Below are positions 26,493 through 36,223 of a stretch of 64,000 nt of DNA, piece by piece (the first letter of the stretch is position 1; each line of letters starts with the position of its first letter). The notes below the pieces were generated by a model, which was not told the origin of the DNA, made no database searches, and was given only the letters and a program-made list of their open reading frames with translations. The stretch comes from JAOAIV01 sp038849555 (GTDB taxonomy: Archaea > Thermoproteota > Bathyarchaeia > Bathyarchaeales > Bathycorpusculaceae): contig JAWCMT010000001.1 of assembly GCA_038849555.1 (NCBI GenBank), forward strand, positions 1 to 64,000. Direction: 5' to 3'. A program made the position numbers and the translations under genes.

Positions 26493-27301
26493 AAGTAGCC
26501 TTCCAAGGCGAGAGAGGGGCCTACAGCGAAAGCGCAATCTATGCTTTTTTCAGCGGCGCAGCTGAAGTGAAGCCATGCAGAGACCTTAAAGAAGTATTCG
26601 AAAGTGTAGAAAAACAAGAGGCACAGTTTGGTGTTGTCCCGGTGGAGAATAGCCTTGAGGGAAGCGTGAACCAAACCTACGATCTGTTCTTAACCTATGA
26701 TTTGAAAGTTTGCGGCGAAATCATCATCCGAATATCACATTGTCTAATTGCTAATCCAAGCACAAAATTAGAGGATATCAAGACGGTTTATTCGCATCCG
26801 CAAGCGCTGGCGCAGTGCCGCCGTTTTCTCGAGCGCTTTGGCCGAGAGCTGGCCCCAACCTACGACACCGCGGGCAGCGTGAAAATGCTTAAAGAAAAAG
26901 GGCTTAAGGATGCCGCGGCAATAGCCAGCGAGAAAGCAGCTGAAATCTACGGAATGAAAATTCTCGCAAAAGAAATCGAGGATAACCCAGAGAATTACAC
27001 GAGATTCTTTGTGTTGTCCAAAGAAGACTCGCCTCGAACAGGCAGAGACAAGACCTCAATAATTTTTGCTGCGGCACATACTCCGGGCTCGCTTTATCAC
27101 GCACTCGGCGAATTCGCCAAACGCAGCATCAACCTTACAAAAATTGAGTCTAGACCTACAAAAAAGAAGCCTTGGGAATACAACTTTTATCTAGATTTTG
27201 AAGGACACAGAACTGAAGAAAACTGTTCTGCGGCGCTGAAGGCGCTGGAAAAAAGCGCGTTGTTCGTAAAAATCTTGGGCTCATACCCCAGAGCCGCATA
27301 A
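26489..27301 (+). CDS. pheA: Prephenate dehydratase
   Basis: Converts prephenate to phenylpyruvate for phenylalanine synthesis, 270 residues. It starts with the family's VAFQGERGAYSE. VPVENSLEGSVNQTYDL and the Thr in the NYTRFFVLS segment belong to the catalytic domain, and a C-terminal ACT domain carries the phenylalanine-binding ESRPTKKKPWEYNFYLDF. It is the last gene of the ilv-leu operon by start/stop overlap with leuA, and converges with tyrA only five bases away. Aromatic and branched-chain routes are thus transcriptionally joined here. Confidence 0.96.
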   Translation: MKVAFQGERGAYSESAIYAFFSGAAEVKPCRDLKEVFESVEKQEAQFGVVPVENSLEGSVNQTYDLFLTYDLKVCGEIIIRISHCLIANPSTKLEDIKTVYSHPQALAQCRRFLERFGRELAPTYDTAGSVKMLKEKGLKDAAAIASEKAAEIYGMKILAKEIEDNPENYTRFFVLSKEDSPRTGRDKTSIIFAAAHTPGSLYHALGEFAKRSINLTKIESRPTKKKPWEYNFYLDFEGHRTEENCSAALKALEKSALFVKILGSYPRAA

Positions 27302-27306
27302 CCTTC

Positions 27307-28179
27307 TTACTTCTCGGTTGCCTCTAACATTTTATACATAAGCGCATAAGTTCGTGCGTAATCGAGGCCTTTTTCCGCAAGTTTAGCCTTCAACTGCTCC
27401 ATTTTGCGGCTGATGGCCTCTCGATCCTTCCCTTTGATTATCTTTAACCATTCATTGGCCTTTTTAATGAAAGCGTCTTCAAGCTGCTCGAGGTCGGGCA
27501 GATTTAACTGTAGACTGGTGAAGAGTTCAGGAGTCTCCGAAGCCGCAACCTCGGCTAAGGTGTACAGTAAGCGGTAGGTTGTGCCGGCTACTTGCTTGGT
27601 TTCAGCATAATTCGCCTGCTCAAGTAGCGTGTCGCAGGCAATCAAACCCAAGAAATGCGGCATGCCTAACACAATGGACATGAGCTCATCATGCTTTCTT
27701 GGCGACATAATGAAGACACGTGCTTTTCTCGTTTCCAGCCACTTCTTGAAATCTGCTGCAAAGGCTTCTTCTTGACTATTGGTTGGAGTCAAAACGAAAG
27801 TTTTGTTTTCAATGCTTGTGCTTCCAGGGCCGAAAACAGGATGCGTGCCCAAAACCAAAGCCTCTGGGAGATACTTGTGCATGACGTTGACAGGTAGCTC
27901 TTTAACCGAGCAGATGTCCATGACAACCTGCCCTTCACGGATAGCAGGACTAATTTTTTTGACAACCTCCTCGAAGGCGCTAATGGACACGCAGATAAGC
28001 ACGCGATCAGCTTTTCTGGCGGCTTCAGCAAAATCTGCGATTTCAACTCCAAGCTCGCTTCGCAGTTTCTCCAGCTTATCCCTTTTCCTGTCGGCAACCA
28101 CCACTGAGTAGCCTTCTTTTTTGAAGAAGTTGGCGAACCAAACGCCCATTTTCCCAGCGCCGATCACGGCTATTCTCAT
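27307..28179 (-). CDS. tyrA: Prephenate dehydrogenase
   Basis: NAD(P)-dependent oxidative decarboxylase making 4-hydroxyphenylpyruvate for tyrosine, 290 residues. The Rossmann motif GAGKMGVWFANFF is at residues 7-19. VMDICSVKELPV and GTHPVFGPGS match the substrate-binding His-Pro region of TyrA proteins, and the helical dimerisation half follows. It ends the aro operon: its start overlaps the aminotransferase stop by four bases (ATGA). Arogenate specificity cannot be excluded. Confidence 0.92.
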   Translation of the reverse strand: MRIAVIGAGKMGVWFANFFKKEGYSVVVADRKRDKLEKLRSELGVEIADFAEAARKADRVLICVSISAFEEVVKKISPAIREGQVVMDICSVKELPVNVMHKYLPEALVLGTHPVFGPGSTSIENKTFVLTPTNSQEEAFAADFKKWLETRKARVFIMSPRKHDELMSIVLGMPHFLGLIACDTLLEQANYAETKQVAGTTYRLLYTLAEVAASETPELFTSLQLNLPDLEQLEDAFIKKANEWLKIIKGKDREAISRKMEQLKAKLAEKGLDYARTYALMYKMLEATEK

Positions 28180-29306
28180 TCTTTAGCTGCCTCGCAAATT
28201 TTATTCAACGCCACATGAAGCTCATCGTCAGGCACAGTTAAAGCTATTCTGAAATGCTCTCGGTAATCGCCAAACGAGGTGCCCGGCGCTATAGCCACGC
28301 CTTCGTCAAGCAAGTCTAAAGCGAAACGCTCCGAATCTAAGCCGCGGCGCCTTGGAAACACGTAAAACGGTGCGTCAGGCTCGGTGAAATCCAGCTTTGC
28401 CTTTGAAAGGATTTCAGAAGCTAATTTCGCGCGTCTCTGGTAAACCTTTCTGATTTCACTTGTAAGCTTGTCATGCATACCCATAGCCGTTAACGCGGCT
28501 TCTTGGATGAAAACAGGCACGTTAGTAATTGTTATCTGGTTTAGCTTGCCAATCTTGTCAATGAGCTCGCGGTTCGCGATAATGTAGCCGATGCGCCATC
28601 CAGTCATAGTAAACATTTTAGAAAAACCGCTGACCATCACGTGGCTACCATCGTAGTCTAGGATGCTTTTGGTTTTCACGAAGCTTATGTCAGCATAAAC
28701 CTCATCGGATAGCACTGCAATTTTTTTCTCGTTGGCTATCTGAATCACGCGGTCCATGTCTTCAGCGTCCATAACCTTGCTCGTCGGATTATTAGGGTTA
28801 TTCAAGATTATCATGCGCGTCTGCCCGTCAATTGCGCGCTCAAAAGCTTCAAAATCAATCTTCCATTTTGATACTAGCTCGGTTCTTACAAGACGGGTTT
28901 CTGCGCCTAGAGTTTTAGCTGTTAACTCGTACGCTGTCCAATAAGGCGTTGGGATAACCACGTTCCCGCCGCCTTTTAGCAGCAGATACATGGTGGCGAA
29001 AACACCCCATTTTGAGCCTGGCGTAATCACCACATTATCAGCCGAGACACCGTGATACTCAGCAATTTTCTCCCTGAGGCTTTTCTCGCCGTAAGCAGAA
29101 GAATACTTTGTTTTACCCTTTTTCATGGCATCATAGGCGGCTTCAATTATTTCACGCGGCGTCTCCAAATCCGGATCGCCTAAGTTCAATTTTATTATCT
29201 TTTTTCCTTGGTTTTCCAGTTTTATCGCTTTCTCGTTTATCTCATACAGCATATCCACTGACCGTCCTGTATGCTTCCGTCGAAGTCTCTTACTCTTGAA
29301 TAGCAC
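28176..29306 (-). CDS. Class I/II PLP aminotransferase (aromatic or aspartate type)
   Basis: Fold-type I aminotransferase, 376 residues. NLGDPDLETP, the NNPNNPTSKV loop, the Schiff-base Lys in SGFSKMFTMTGWRIGY, and the carboxylate-binding Arg near the C-terminus (HFRIALTV) are all present. Placed between chorismate mutase and tyrA, it probably makes phenylalanine and tyrosine from their oxo-acids. Its start overlaps the end of chorismate mutase by 17 bases. An ATG at codon 19 (MLYEINEKAI) is an alternative, but would remove residues usually present in the family. Confidence 0.9.
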   Translation of the reverse strand: MLFKSKRLRRKHTGRSVDMLYEINEKAIKLENQGKKIIKLNLGDPDLETPREIIEAAYDAMKKGKTKYSSAYGEKSLREKIAEYHGVSADNVVITPGSKWGVFATMYLLLKGGGNVVIPTPYWTAYELTAKTLGAETRLVRTELVSKWKIDFEAFERAIDGQTRMIILNNPNNPTSKVMDAEDMDRVIQIANEKKIAVLSDEVYADISFVKTKSILDYDGSHVMVSGFSKMFTMTGWRIGYIIANRELIDKIGKLNQITITNVPVFIQEAALTAMGMHDKLTSEIRKVYQRRAKLASEILSKAKLDFTEPDAPFYVFPRRRGLDSERFALDLLDEGVAIAPGTSFGDYREHFRIALTVPDDELHVALNKICEAAKE

Positions 29307-29550
29307 TGCACATATTAACTATTTGCTGATAGATCCGCTCAACCCAAGCAGCATCTAAGCGAAGCTCTTCCGCTTTTTTCCTAACACGCGCGTACACATC
29401 GTTTTCTCTAGGCAAATCCTTAATCGGCAATCCATGCTTCCGCTTTACGGCACCAATCGAGCGACAGATTTCCACCCTTTTGTTCAAAAGCAGCAGAATC
29501 TGCTCATCCACTTCATCAATGCTCTCTCTTAAACGCTGAATTTTCTCCAT
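29290..29550 (-). CDS. aroQ: Chorismate mutase (AroQ type)
   Basis: Small all-helical chorismate mutase, 86 residues, monofunctional. LRESIDEVDEQILLLLNKRVEICRSIG shows the typical 'L-R-x-x-I-D-x-I-D-x-x-I-x-x-L-L-x-x-R' helix, and PRENDVYARV includes the Arg/Glu active-site pair. It converts chorismate to prephenate, feeding tyrA next door and pheA opposite. It begins directly after the aroC stop with no gap. Confidence 0.94.
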   Translation of the reverse strand: MEKIQRLRESIDEVDEQILLLLNKRVEICRSIGAVKRKHGLPIKDLPRENDVYARVRKKAEELRLDAAWVERIYQQIVNMCSAIQE

Positions 29551-30666
29551 CTATTTTCGCCTCTTCAAAACTTTTGGTATCAAACCAGCGCGGATCATGT
29601 GATCAGCAAGAACCAATGCAACAGCAGATTCCACAACGGGCACGGCTTTAGGCACGACGCATGGGTCATGCCTACCCCCAACTTTCACCATTGTGTTCTC
29701 CATCTTGGCTAAATTAACGGTGCGCTGTTCCTTCGCAATGGAAGGCGTAGGCTTAACAGCCACCCTAACTATTATCGGCATGCCCATGGATAGGCCGCCC
29801 AATATGCCTCCAGCATTATTCGTCTGCGTTACAACAACCTTACCCTTCTCCAATAGATAGGCATCATTATTCTCGGAACCCCGCAACTCAGCAGCTTTAA
29901 AGCCTAATCCAAACTCAACACCCTTCACCGCTGGAACGGTCAGCAACATCTTGGCGATATCAGCATCCAAAGCGTCAAACAGGGGTTCGCCGACGCCCGC
30001 GGGCACATTCAAAGCGATACATTCTATTATTCCGCCCAGACTGTCGCCGTCCTTTCTTGCGCTTACTATGGCATCCTCCATCTTTTTTGCACATTCTAAA
30101 TCGGGGCATCTAACCGCGGTTTCGTATCTGCGCTTGCGAATTTCCTCGAAACTGAGCGCCTCGCTGATCTTCACGTGACCTATCGCTTTAGTGTAGGCTA
30201 AGACATCAACATCGAATAGGCTTAGCAGTTTTTTGGCTACTGCCCCCGCCATAACTAAAGCCACGGTGACCCTGCCTGAAAAGCGGCCGCCGCCGCGGTA
30301 ATCATTAAAGCCGCCATACTTCACGCGAGCCGTGTAATCTGCATGCCCAGGCCTAGGCAAATCTTTTATGGCTTCGTAACCGCTGGAATCCACTTCTCTG
30401 TTCTCTACCATCATGCAAATCGGCGCGCCAGTGGTGAAGCCGCGGAAAACTCCTGAAAGAATCCTCACAGCATCCTTTTCTATTCGCTCCGAAACGATTT
30501 TCGGCTGTGCTGGAATGCGCCGGTCAAGCTCTGCTTGAACATCTGCCTCGGAGAGCTGCAAACCAGCTGGGCATCCGTCGATGACTACGCCTACGCACTG
30601 ACCGTGGCTTTCCCCAAAAGAGGTTATCATGAATTCTTTACCTATCGAATTCCCCGCCAACAACAT
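29551..30666 (-). CDS. aroC: Chorismate synthase
   Basis: FMN-dependent last step of the shikimate pathway, 371 residues. The signatures GESHGQCVGVVIDGCPAG (near the N-terminus), RPGHADYT and the late GGRHDPCVVPKAVPVVE are diagnostic. GGAG six bases before the ATG and an overlap of 29 bases with aroA fit tight operon packing. Confidence 0.97.
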   Translation of the reverse strand: MLLAGNSIGKEFMITSFGESHGQCVGVVIDGCPAGLQLSEADVQAELDRRIPAQPKIVSERIEKDAVRILSGVFRGFTTGAPICMMVENREVDSSGYEAIKDLPRPGHADYTARVKYGGFNDYRGGGRFSGRVTVALVMAGAVAKKLLSLFDVDVLAYTKAIGHVKISEALSFEEIRKRRYETAVRCPDLECAKKMEDAIVSARKDGDSLGGIIECIALNVPAGVGEPLFDALDADIAKMLLTVPAVKGVEFGLGFKAAELRGSENNDAYLLEKGKVVVTQTNNAGGILGGLSMGMPIIVRVAVKPTPSIAKEQRTVNLAKMENTMVKVGGRHDPCVVPKAVPVVESAVALVLADHMIRAGLIPKVLKRRK

Positions 30667-31942
30667 CTACTCCTAATGCACGTAAATCATTGAAAAAGTG
30701 CGGATAAGATTTTCGAACACACTCAGCATTTTGGATCCGCGTCTCGCCAGCAGCGCCCAACGCGGCGACAGCACATGCCATAGCGATACGGTGATCATTA
30801 TGCGGATCTATTGTGGCGCCATGCATTGCACAGGGACCTCTAATTGTCAAGCCATCCTCGTTTACTGCTATGTCGGCGCCCATCTTTTGGAGTTCTAGAT
30901 GAAGCGACAAGAGCCTGTCAGACTCTTTGTACCGAAGTCTCTGCGCGCCGTATATTCTGGAAGAGCCCTCCGCGTAGCATGCAAGCGCCGCGCAGACGGG
31001 AACAAGATCGGGAATGTCCCTGGCGTCGACATCAACAGCCTTAAGCTTCCCACGTTCGCCTTCTACTTTAACACTGTCTGGCTGAATGTGGCATTTTGCG
31101 CCCATTCGATTAAGAATATCCACAATCGCCTTGTCATCCTGCACGCTCGTGTAATCCAGATTTCCGACGCGCACATTGGAGCGCGTTATAGCTGCAGCAG
31201 CCAACAGAAAAGCAGCAGAAGAGAAATCACCTGGAACCTTGTGGTCGCATGGTTCATAATTTTGGCGTGCTGGTATGTAGATGCGGTCAAGCGCTTCCGA
31301 AATAAGCACTCTTATGCCATGCTCAGCGATGACAGCCCGGGTCATTTGCACGTAGCCTTTAGACTCAAGCGGCGTCGTGACGGTTATCTCCGTGTCCGTC
31401 TGCGCCAAAGGACAAGCGAACATCAAACCCGAGAGGAACTGCGAGCTGATGTCTCCACGAATGGCAGTTTTTCCGCCCCGTATGCCGCCACCTCGAACGT
31501 AAATCGACGCTTTACCGCCGATATGACGAGAAAACGTTTCGACACCTAACGCCTTTAGGCTCTGCAGCAACGGCTCGATTGGGCGTTTCTCTAAAGATTC
31601 ACCAAGCAAGAAAATTGAGGGCTCAGATGCTAAGGCAGCCACGGGAATCATGAACCTTAAGGTGGCGCCTGACTCGCCGCAGTCTATCAGCGTCTCCGTG
31701 ACTCTAGGCGGACTTGCACCCTCAACAACCCAGCAGTCCTCAGAGGCTGTTACCTTTGCGCCTAAAGCTTTGACCGCACGCAAAGCAGCCTCAGTGTCAT
31801 CCGCAATCAGCGGACGATAAATCTTGGATACGCCATCGGAAAGTGCAGCGGCTATCAGCATTCGCTGCGTGTAAGCCTTTGACGGTGGAGCATAAACCTC
31901 GCCGTCTAATCGCTCAGCTTTCCCGATTATAACCATAGTCAT
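30638..31942 (-). CDS. aroA: 5-enolpyruvylshikimate-3-phosphate synthase
   Basis: Joins phosphoenolpyruvate to shikimate-3-phosphate, 434 residues. The family motifs PPSKAYTQRML (near 17-27), ESGATLRFM, GDFSSAAFLLAAA, RYKESDRLLSL and DHRIAMA occur in order. The frame could be read from 31969 inside the shikimate kinase gene, but the ATG at 31942, five bases after that gene's stop, gives the expected N-terminus MTMVIIGKAERLDGEV. Confidence 0.96.
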   Translation of the reverse strand: MTMVIIGKAERLDGEVYAPPSKAYTQRMLIAAALSDGVSKIYRPLIADDTEAALRAVKALGAKVTASEDCWVVEGASPPRVTETLIDCGESGATLRFMIPVAALASEPSIFLLGESLEKRPIEPLLQSLKALGVETFSRHIGGKASIYVRGGGIRGGKTAIRGDISSQFLSGLMFACPLAQTDTEITVTTPLESKGYVQMTRAVIAEHGIRVLISEALDRIYIPARQNYEPCDHKVPGDFSSAAFLLAAAAITRSNVRVGNLDYTSVQDDKAIVDILNRMGAKCHIQPDSVKVEGERGKLKAVDVDARDIPDLVPVCAALACYAEGSSRIYGAQRLRYKESDRLLSLHLELQKMGADIAVNEDGLTIRGPCAMHGATIDPHNDHRIAMACAVAALGAAGETRIQNAECVRKSYPHFFNDLRALGVDVVGGEFDR

Positions 31943-31946
31943 CTGA

Positions 31947-32816
31947 CTAAAGCACCCTAGCTTTTTCATGATTCAGTCTTGCCTGCAAAATCTCGCCTTC
32001 ATAATGCTGCAGCGCCGCCTTCACAGAATCAACCTTATCAGCGGGAACAACTGCTGTAACCGCTGGACCTTTTCCGCATAAGCCAGCGGCTAAGGCGCCA
32101 GCAGCCAAAGCGTCAAGAGCCACGGTAGCGCCGCAACCTAATGCTGAGGAGTAGATTAAGCCGTTAAGGGTTAGCGCTGTCCACAGGTTTCCTTTCTGCG
32201 CTTCTTTGTAGGCGATTTTGACAAGAGGCTTCACCGTCTGCAGCCTGTTAACATCAGAATCAGCTGTGTAAGCCTTGCTGAAGGGAACATGAAATAGAAC
32301 AGTTAAGTCTTCAGGTAAGGTTACTCTTTTCAGCAACTTTCTCTTTATGTTGTCAGTGACTACGGCTCCTCCGAAGTATGAAGCACAAGCGTCGTCGAAA
32401 GCGCCAGTTACGGTAACCTTAGCGTCAAAAGCGGCGTCCACGCCCAAATTAATCAATGCGAAGTCATCAAGTTTTTTGCCTAATGCCGCGGCCGTTGCTA
32501 AAGCAACCGCGTTCGCTGCAGCACTACTGCTTTTAAGGCCTCGAGCAATGGGAATGTTTGACCATGTTTTCACATGCGCACCGAAGTAGTTGGCAACGTT
32601 GAAATGCTTGAGAACACGAGACACTGCCTTTTCGATTAGCACGGTGCTTTCAGTTGGGTCGCTTTTGATTTCCCCTTTGACCACATGAGGCTCATCTGTT
32701 AATGTAACCTCTGCTTTTGTCCATAGATCTACGCCGAACGCTGCGCCTTTACCCAGAGCTATTGCATTCACGATGGTTGCTGCGCCATGGGCTAATGCCT
32801 CAGCTTTCGCAATCAC
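31947..32816 (-). CDS. aroK: Archaeal shikimate kinase (GHMP family)
   Basis: Shikimate kinase of the archaeal GHMP type, unrelated to bacterial AroK, 289 residues. The ATP loop PIARGLKSSSAAANAVALA (about 90-108) is the GHMP 'P-x-x-x-G-L-x-S-S-S-A' signature, and GLCGKGPAVTAVV near the C-terminus is the second GHMP motif. Its start overlaps the aroE stop (four bases). The type marks the organism as archaeal. Confidence 0.94.
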   Translation of the reverse strand: MIAKAEALAHGAATIVNAIALGKGAAFGVDLWTKAEVTLTDEPHVVKGEIKSDPTESTVLIEKAVSRVLKHFNVANYFGAHVKTWSNIPIARGLKSSSAAANAVALATAAALGKKLDDFALINLGVDAAFDAKVTVTGAFDDACASYFGGAVVTDNIKRKLLKRVTLPEDLTVLFHVPFSKAYTADSDVNRLQTVKPLVKIAYKEAQKGNLWTALTLNGLIYSSALGCGATVALDALAAGALAAGLCGKGPAVTAVVPADKVDSVKAALQHYEGEILQARLNHEKARVL

Positions 32817-33688
32817 TTTTCTGCACCTGCGCGTGAGAGTTGGCTTAGCGCTGCTTGCCGCATAACTTCAACAGGCGCTGGGCAGCCCGTCCAGATTTCG
32901 AAGGACGCCGCGCCTTGGTGAATCAGCATTTCCACACCACTGATTACTTTGGCGCCTGCGACTTTTGCGTCTTTCGCCAGCTTAGTTTCCACAGGATTAT
33001 ATACTATATCCATCACCGCCAAGTCAGGTCTAAGCCACTGAGGCTGTACAAGGCTTTGGTTGACGTTCGGATGCATACCCACCGACGTGGCATTAACCAG
33101 TATATCAGCATCCTGCAGGTTCTGCTGCACAGCATGTGGCGAAAGAGCCCCGCCGACGATTTTCTTACCGAACACGCGGTTTAGTGCAGCGGCTAACTCC
33201 GCGGCCTTTTCAGCAGCCCTGTTCAGAATAACAAGCTCTCCGATTTCCTCGGCAAAAGCGAATGCGATAGCTTTAGCTGCACCTCCGGCGCCAAGCAAAA
33301 GCACCTTTTTATCGTATAGCTTTACTCCGTTTTCTTGGAGGGCCTTTAATGCACCTACGCCGTCGGTGTTGAAGCCTAAAAGTTTGCCGTCCTTATTTAG
33401 AATAGTGTTGGCTGAACCGAGAAACTGAACAGTGGAGTCCAGCTGATCCAAGTGCTTAATCACCGCGCCTTTATGGGGCATTGTGACGTTTAACCCGTGA
33501 ATGCCTAAGCCACGCATGCCCCGCATGGCACTTTCCAAGTCAGCTGACTTCACGCGGAACGCCAAGAAAACGAAGTCAAGCTTCAAATGGCTGAACGCCG
33601 CGTTTTGGATTGTTGGGCTTAGCGTGTGCGCTATGGGGTCGCCGATGACGCCGCATACACGCGTTTTTCCCGAGATAACCATTGTCAT
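32813..33688 (-). CDS. aroE: Shikimate dehydrogenase
   Basis: NADPH-dependent reduction of 3-dehydroshikimate, 291 residues. It has the substrate domain with GDPIAHTLSPTIQNAAF, the catalytic Lys in NVTMPHKG and NTDGVGALKAL, then a Rossmann domain with LGAGGAAKAIAFAFAEE. The start overlaps the aroD stop by four bases, and the stop overlaps the shikimate kinase start. Confidence 0.96.
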   Translation of the reverse strand: MTMVISGKTRVCGVIGDPIAHTLSPTIQNAAFSHLKLDFVFLAFRVKSADLESAMRGMRGLGIHGLNVTMPHKGAVIKHLDQLDSTVQFLGSANTILNKDGKLLGFNTDGVGALKALQENGVKLYDKKVLLLGAGGAAKAIAFAFAEEIGELVILNRAAEKAAELAAALNRVFGKKIVGGALSPHAVQQNLQDADILVNATSVGMHPNVNQSLVQPQWLRPDLAVMDIVYNPVETKLAKDAKVAGAKVISGVEMLIHQGAASFEIWTGCPAPVEVMRQAALSQLSRAGAEK

Positions 33689-34359
33689 CTTTGCCCCAGA
33701 AGCTCGTAAGCCGCCTTCATTTCCTGAATTGTCATTTGGCCAGCAGCTGTTTCACTGCCCCGCTCAAGCGCGGCGAAAGTGAAGAAGCCGCCGAATAGCG
33801 GCGACAAAAGCCGTGATACCTTACCTAGTTCACCCATGCAGAAGCATACAAGTTTTGTTCTGTCCGCCGCGGCTACTGTGAAATTAAGAATCACAAGGTT
33901 GTCTTCAATATGCTTCGCGGTTGTTACAATTTTGCAGACGTCGGCGCCGCTGGCGATTTCTCTTTCAAGAAGACTGTTAAGCTCAGATAAGGTTAAGGAG
34001 CCGTCAAACTTGTGGAAGGAAACAATTGCTTTTGTGCCAAGCGCTTTAAGCTCCTTTACTAGGGCATTAAGCTCGGAAGTGTATAAATCTACATCAACAT
34101 ATTCAAAGCCGCTTTTAGCCGCATCCAGCAATAATTGCCTTTGCTCGCTTTTACTTCTGGAAGCCCGGTCAGTGGCTATTTTAGGCGTTTTTCCATAAGC
34201 CGCCACATCCCTTAACGCATCTATATTTCCAATGCAATCTTCCAACCTATCAAGCCTGACTTCTATAAAGTCTGCTTGCTCCGCTTCCACTTTTTCTATT
34301 AGCTGCAACGCTTCGGGAACGGTTTTCGGAAGAATCGACACGCAAATTTTAGCTTTCAC
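33685..34359 (-). CDS. aroD: 3-dehydroquinate dehydratase, type I
   Basis: Schiff-base dehydratase of the shikimate route, 224 residues, the length of archaeal type I enzymes. EVRLDRLEDCI, the catalytic His in AIVSFHKFDG and the Schiff-base Lys in ADVCKIVTTAK are visible. It overlaps its neighbours on both sides (ATGA). Confidence 0.95.
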   Translation of the reverse strand: MKAKICVSILPKTVPEALQLIEKVEAEQADFIEVRLDRLEDCIGNIDALRDVAAYGKTPKIATDRASRSKSEQRQLLLDAAKSGFEYVDVDLYTSELNALVKELKALGTKAIVSFHKFDGSLTLSELNSLLEREIASGADVCKIVTTAKHIEDNLVILNFTVAAADRTKLVCFCMGELGKVSRLLSPLFGGFFTFAALERGSETAAGQMTIQEMKAAYELLGQR

Positions 34360-35396
34360 CGCTCAATCACCGTTTCGTCGGGCACGGCTACGCCGAAGTG
34401 TCTGCCGCGGCTTTCGGTAATATGAACTAAAACATCGTCTCCAGCTTTCAACTCGGTTACAGGCTTTGAGCCATCAGCGGTCACGAGTCTTATGGTTTCA
34501 GCGTTCTGCAGTATCGTCTTAACCTGTTTCCCTTCGGCCTCAGCTTCTACGAGGATTAAGGGTCTAAGCTCGATTTTCACTCTGCCCACGCTTGCAGAGC
34601 GCACCTTTCCTTTCCTGTCCACGATGAGCACTTCGTCTCCTGCTTTCAGCTCAGACAGATAGCGTGTGCTCTGCAGTGATGCCAAGGTGTACATGGAAAG
34701 TGAGCCAGCGTTAACCCTGAAAGGCCGAGATTGCACATAGGGATTTTCATGAACCTCCGCCTCGACGAGAAAGAAGCCCGCGGCTTGGACACCCACAAGC
34801 ATTCCTTCTCCAGGCGCCATAAGGTCACATGTGTCCACGCAGACTCTTGCGCCTGAACTGATGGGTTTAACAGCGGTGACTTTCGCATTAACCAGCTTGA
34901 TTTTTGGCGCTTGCTTCTTGACTACTGCTATGGCTTTCATAAGTTCATCGGGATTGGAGGTTTTAAGCAGGACACCATCGGTGCCTAACTCTAAAGTTTC
35001 CAGAACAAGTTTGGCGTCCTCAGCGTTTTCCACTTCTGCGATTAGCTTGCTTTTGCCTCGAGTTTTCGCAATAAGATTCTCCAGAGGGATAACGCGCCAG
35101 TCAAGGCAGTTTATGATCATGTAATCAACTAAGCGCTCCGCAGCGTTTACAGCCGTATTCTCATCTTCTTTACTCTTAATGCTTATCCTCACGGCAGCTT
35201 GTTTGCCTTCGCTCTTCAGCTTCTTTATAGCATCCACATCAAAACCATCGAGCAAATGTACAGAGCCTTTTTCTGAGACAACATTCACCTTGGCGCCCTC
35301 AAGCAGAACAACATCATTCTCAATAGCAAGTTTCAGAAGCGCGGCTTTTTCGGAAGGCGAAGCAGATGGCGCTATCTCGAGCCAAAGTTCCTTCAA
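34356..35396 (-). CDS. aroB': 3-dehydroquinate synthase II (archaeal)
   Basis: The archaeal enzyme that turns ADH (2-amino-3,7-dideoxyheptulosonate) into 3-dehydroquinate by oxidative deamination and cyclisation, replacing bacterial AroB. At 346 residues it is family length. Recognisable stretches are NCLDWRVIPLENLIA, the GMLVGVQAAGFFLVEAEVHENPYVQSRPFRVNAG core (given in part by residues near 207-240) and HFGVAVPDETVIE at the end. It follows its substrate-making partner with a four-base overlap. Confidence 0.95.
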   Translation of the reverse strand: MKELWLEIAPSASPSEKAALLKLAIENDVVLLEGAKVNVVSEKGSVHLLDGFDVDAIKKLKSEGKQAAVRISIKSKEDENTAVNAAERLVDYMIINCLDWRVIPLENLIAKTRGKSKLIAEVENAEDAKLVLETLELGTDGVLLKTSNPDELMKAIAVVKKQAPKIKLVNAKVTAVKPISSGARVCVDTCDLMAPGEGMLVGVQAAGFFLVEAEVHENPYVQSRPFRVNAGSLSMYTLASLQSTRYLSELKAGDEVLIVDRKGKVRSASVGRVKIELRPLILVEAEAEGKQVKTILQNAETIRLVTADGSKPVTELKAGDDVLVHITESRGRHFGVAVPDETVIER

Positions 35397-36184
35397 CAGG
35401 TTTCACCTAGAATCTTCAAGGCTTCCTCAACTGAAGCGCCGCTGTGAACTATCGCTGAGAGCGCCTTAGCCATCAGCGTTGGATTTTCATGCTGGAACAC
35501 GTTTCGTCCGATGGAGAGTCCGGCGCTTCCAGCGTTTAGGGATTCCCATGCCATCTGCAGGATTTCCTTATCGGTTTTGCATTTGGGGCCTCCGGCGATT
35601 ATCACGGGTACAGGGCAGCCTTCCACAACAGTCTTGAAGCTTTCTACGTCTCCAGTGTAGTTTGTTTTGATTATGTCAGCGCCGAGTTCTGCGCCTAATC
35701 TTGCCGCGTGTGCAACTACCTCAACAGCATGTTCACTCTGAATTTTCGGTCCACGAGGATACATCATAGCCAGCAACGGCACGCCGTAAACGTCGCATTC
35801 GTCGGCAACTCTGCCCAGTTTCTGAAGCATCTTATCTTCGTCTGCAGCGCCCACATTGATATGAACTGAAACTGCGTCGGCGCCAATGCGGAGAGCTTCC
35901 TGCACAGTGCACACTTGAACCTTGTTATGCGCGCTGGGCGCAAGATTAGATATAGCTGAGAGATGTACTATCAAGCCAGCGTCGTCCACGTCTACTCGTT
36001 TCGCTATGCCTTTGTTCACGACCACGGCGTCTACGCCTCCCTTTATCAGCTGGTCAATTATGGCTTGCATATTGGTTATGCCCTTAATAGGGCCCATGCT
36101 GATGCCGTGGTCCATTGGAACTATCACGGTGCGATTATCTTTCTTGAAAATTCTTCTTAAGCGCCGCTCTTTACCGTGGTCCAT
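35393..36184 (-). CDS. aroA': ADH synthase (2-amino-3,7-dideoxy-D-threo-hept-6-ulosonate synthase)
   Basis: DeoC/FbaB-type aldolase of 263 residues that begins the archaeal aromatic pathway from aspartate semialdehyde and a deoxyhexulose phosphate. PMDHGISMGPIKG (about 24-36), the Schiff-base region IIKTNYTGDVESFK and AGGPKCKTDKEILQMAWE match this family. AAGGA lies ten bases before the ATG. It is first in the ten-gene aro series, 39 bases behind aspartate kinase. Plain fructose-bisphosphate aldolase is unlikely given the DHQ synthase II neighbour. Confidence 0.93.
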   Translation of the reverse strand: MDHGKERRLRRIFKKDNRTVIVPMDHGISMGPIKGITNMQAIIDQLIKGGVDAVVVNKGIAKRVDVDDAGLIVHLSAISNLAPSAHNKVQVCTVQEALRIGADAVSVHINVGAADEDKMLQKLGRVADECDVYGVPLLAMMYPRGPKIQSEHAVEVVAHAARLGAELGADIIKTNYTGDVESFKTVVEGCPVPVIIAGGPKCKTDKEILQMAWESLNAGSAGLSIGRNVFQHENPTLMAKALSAIVHSGASVEEALKILGETC

Positions 36185-36223
36185 GCTTCATCATTCCTTC
36201 TTGGGTTATTACCTTGGTCATTT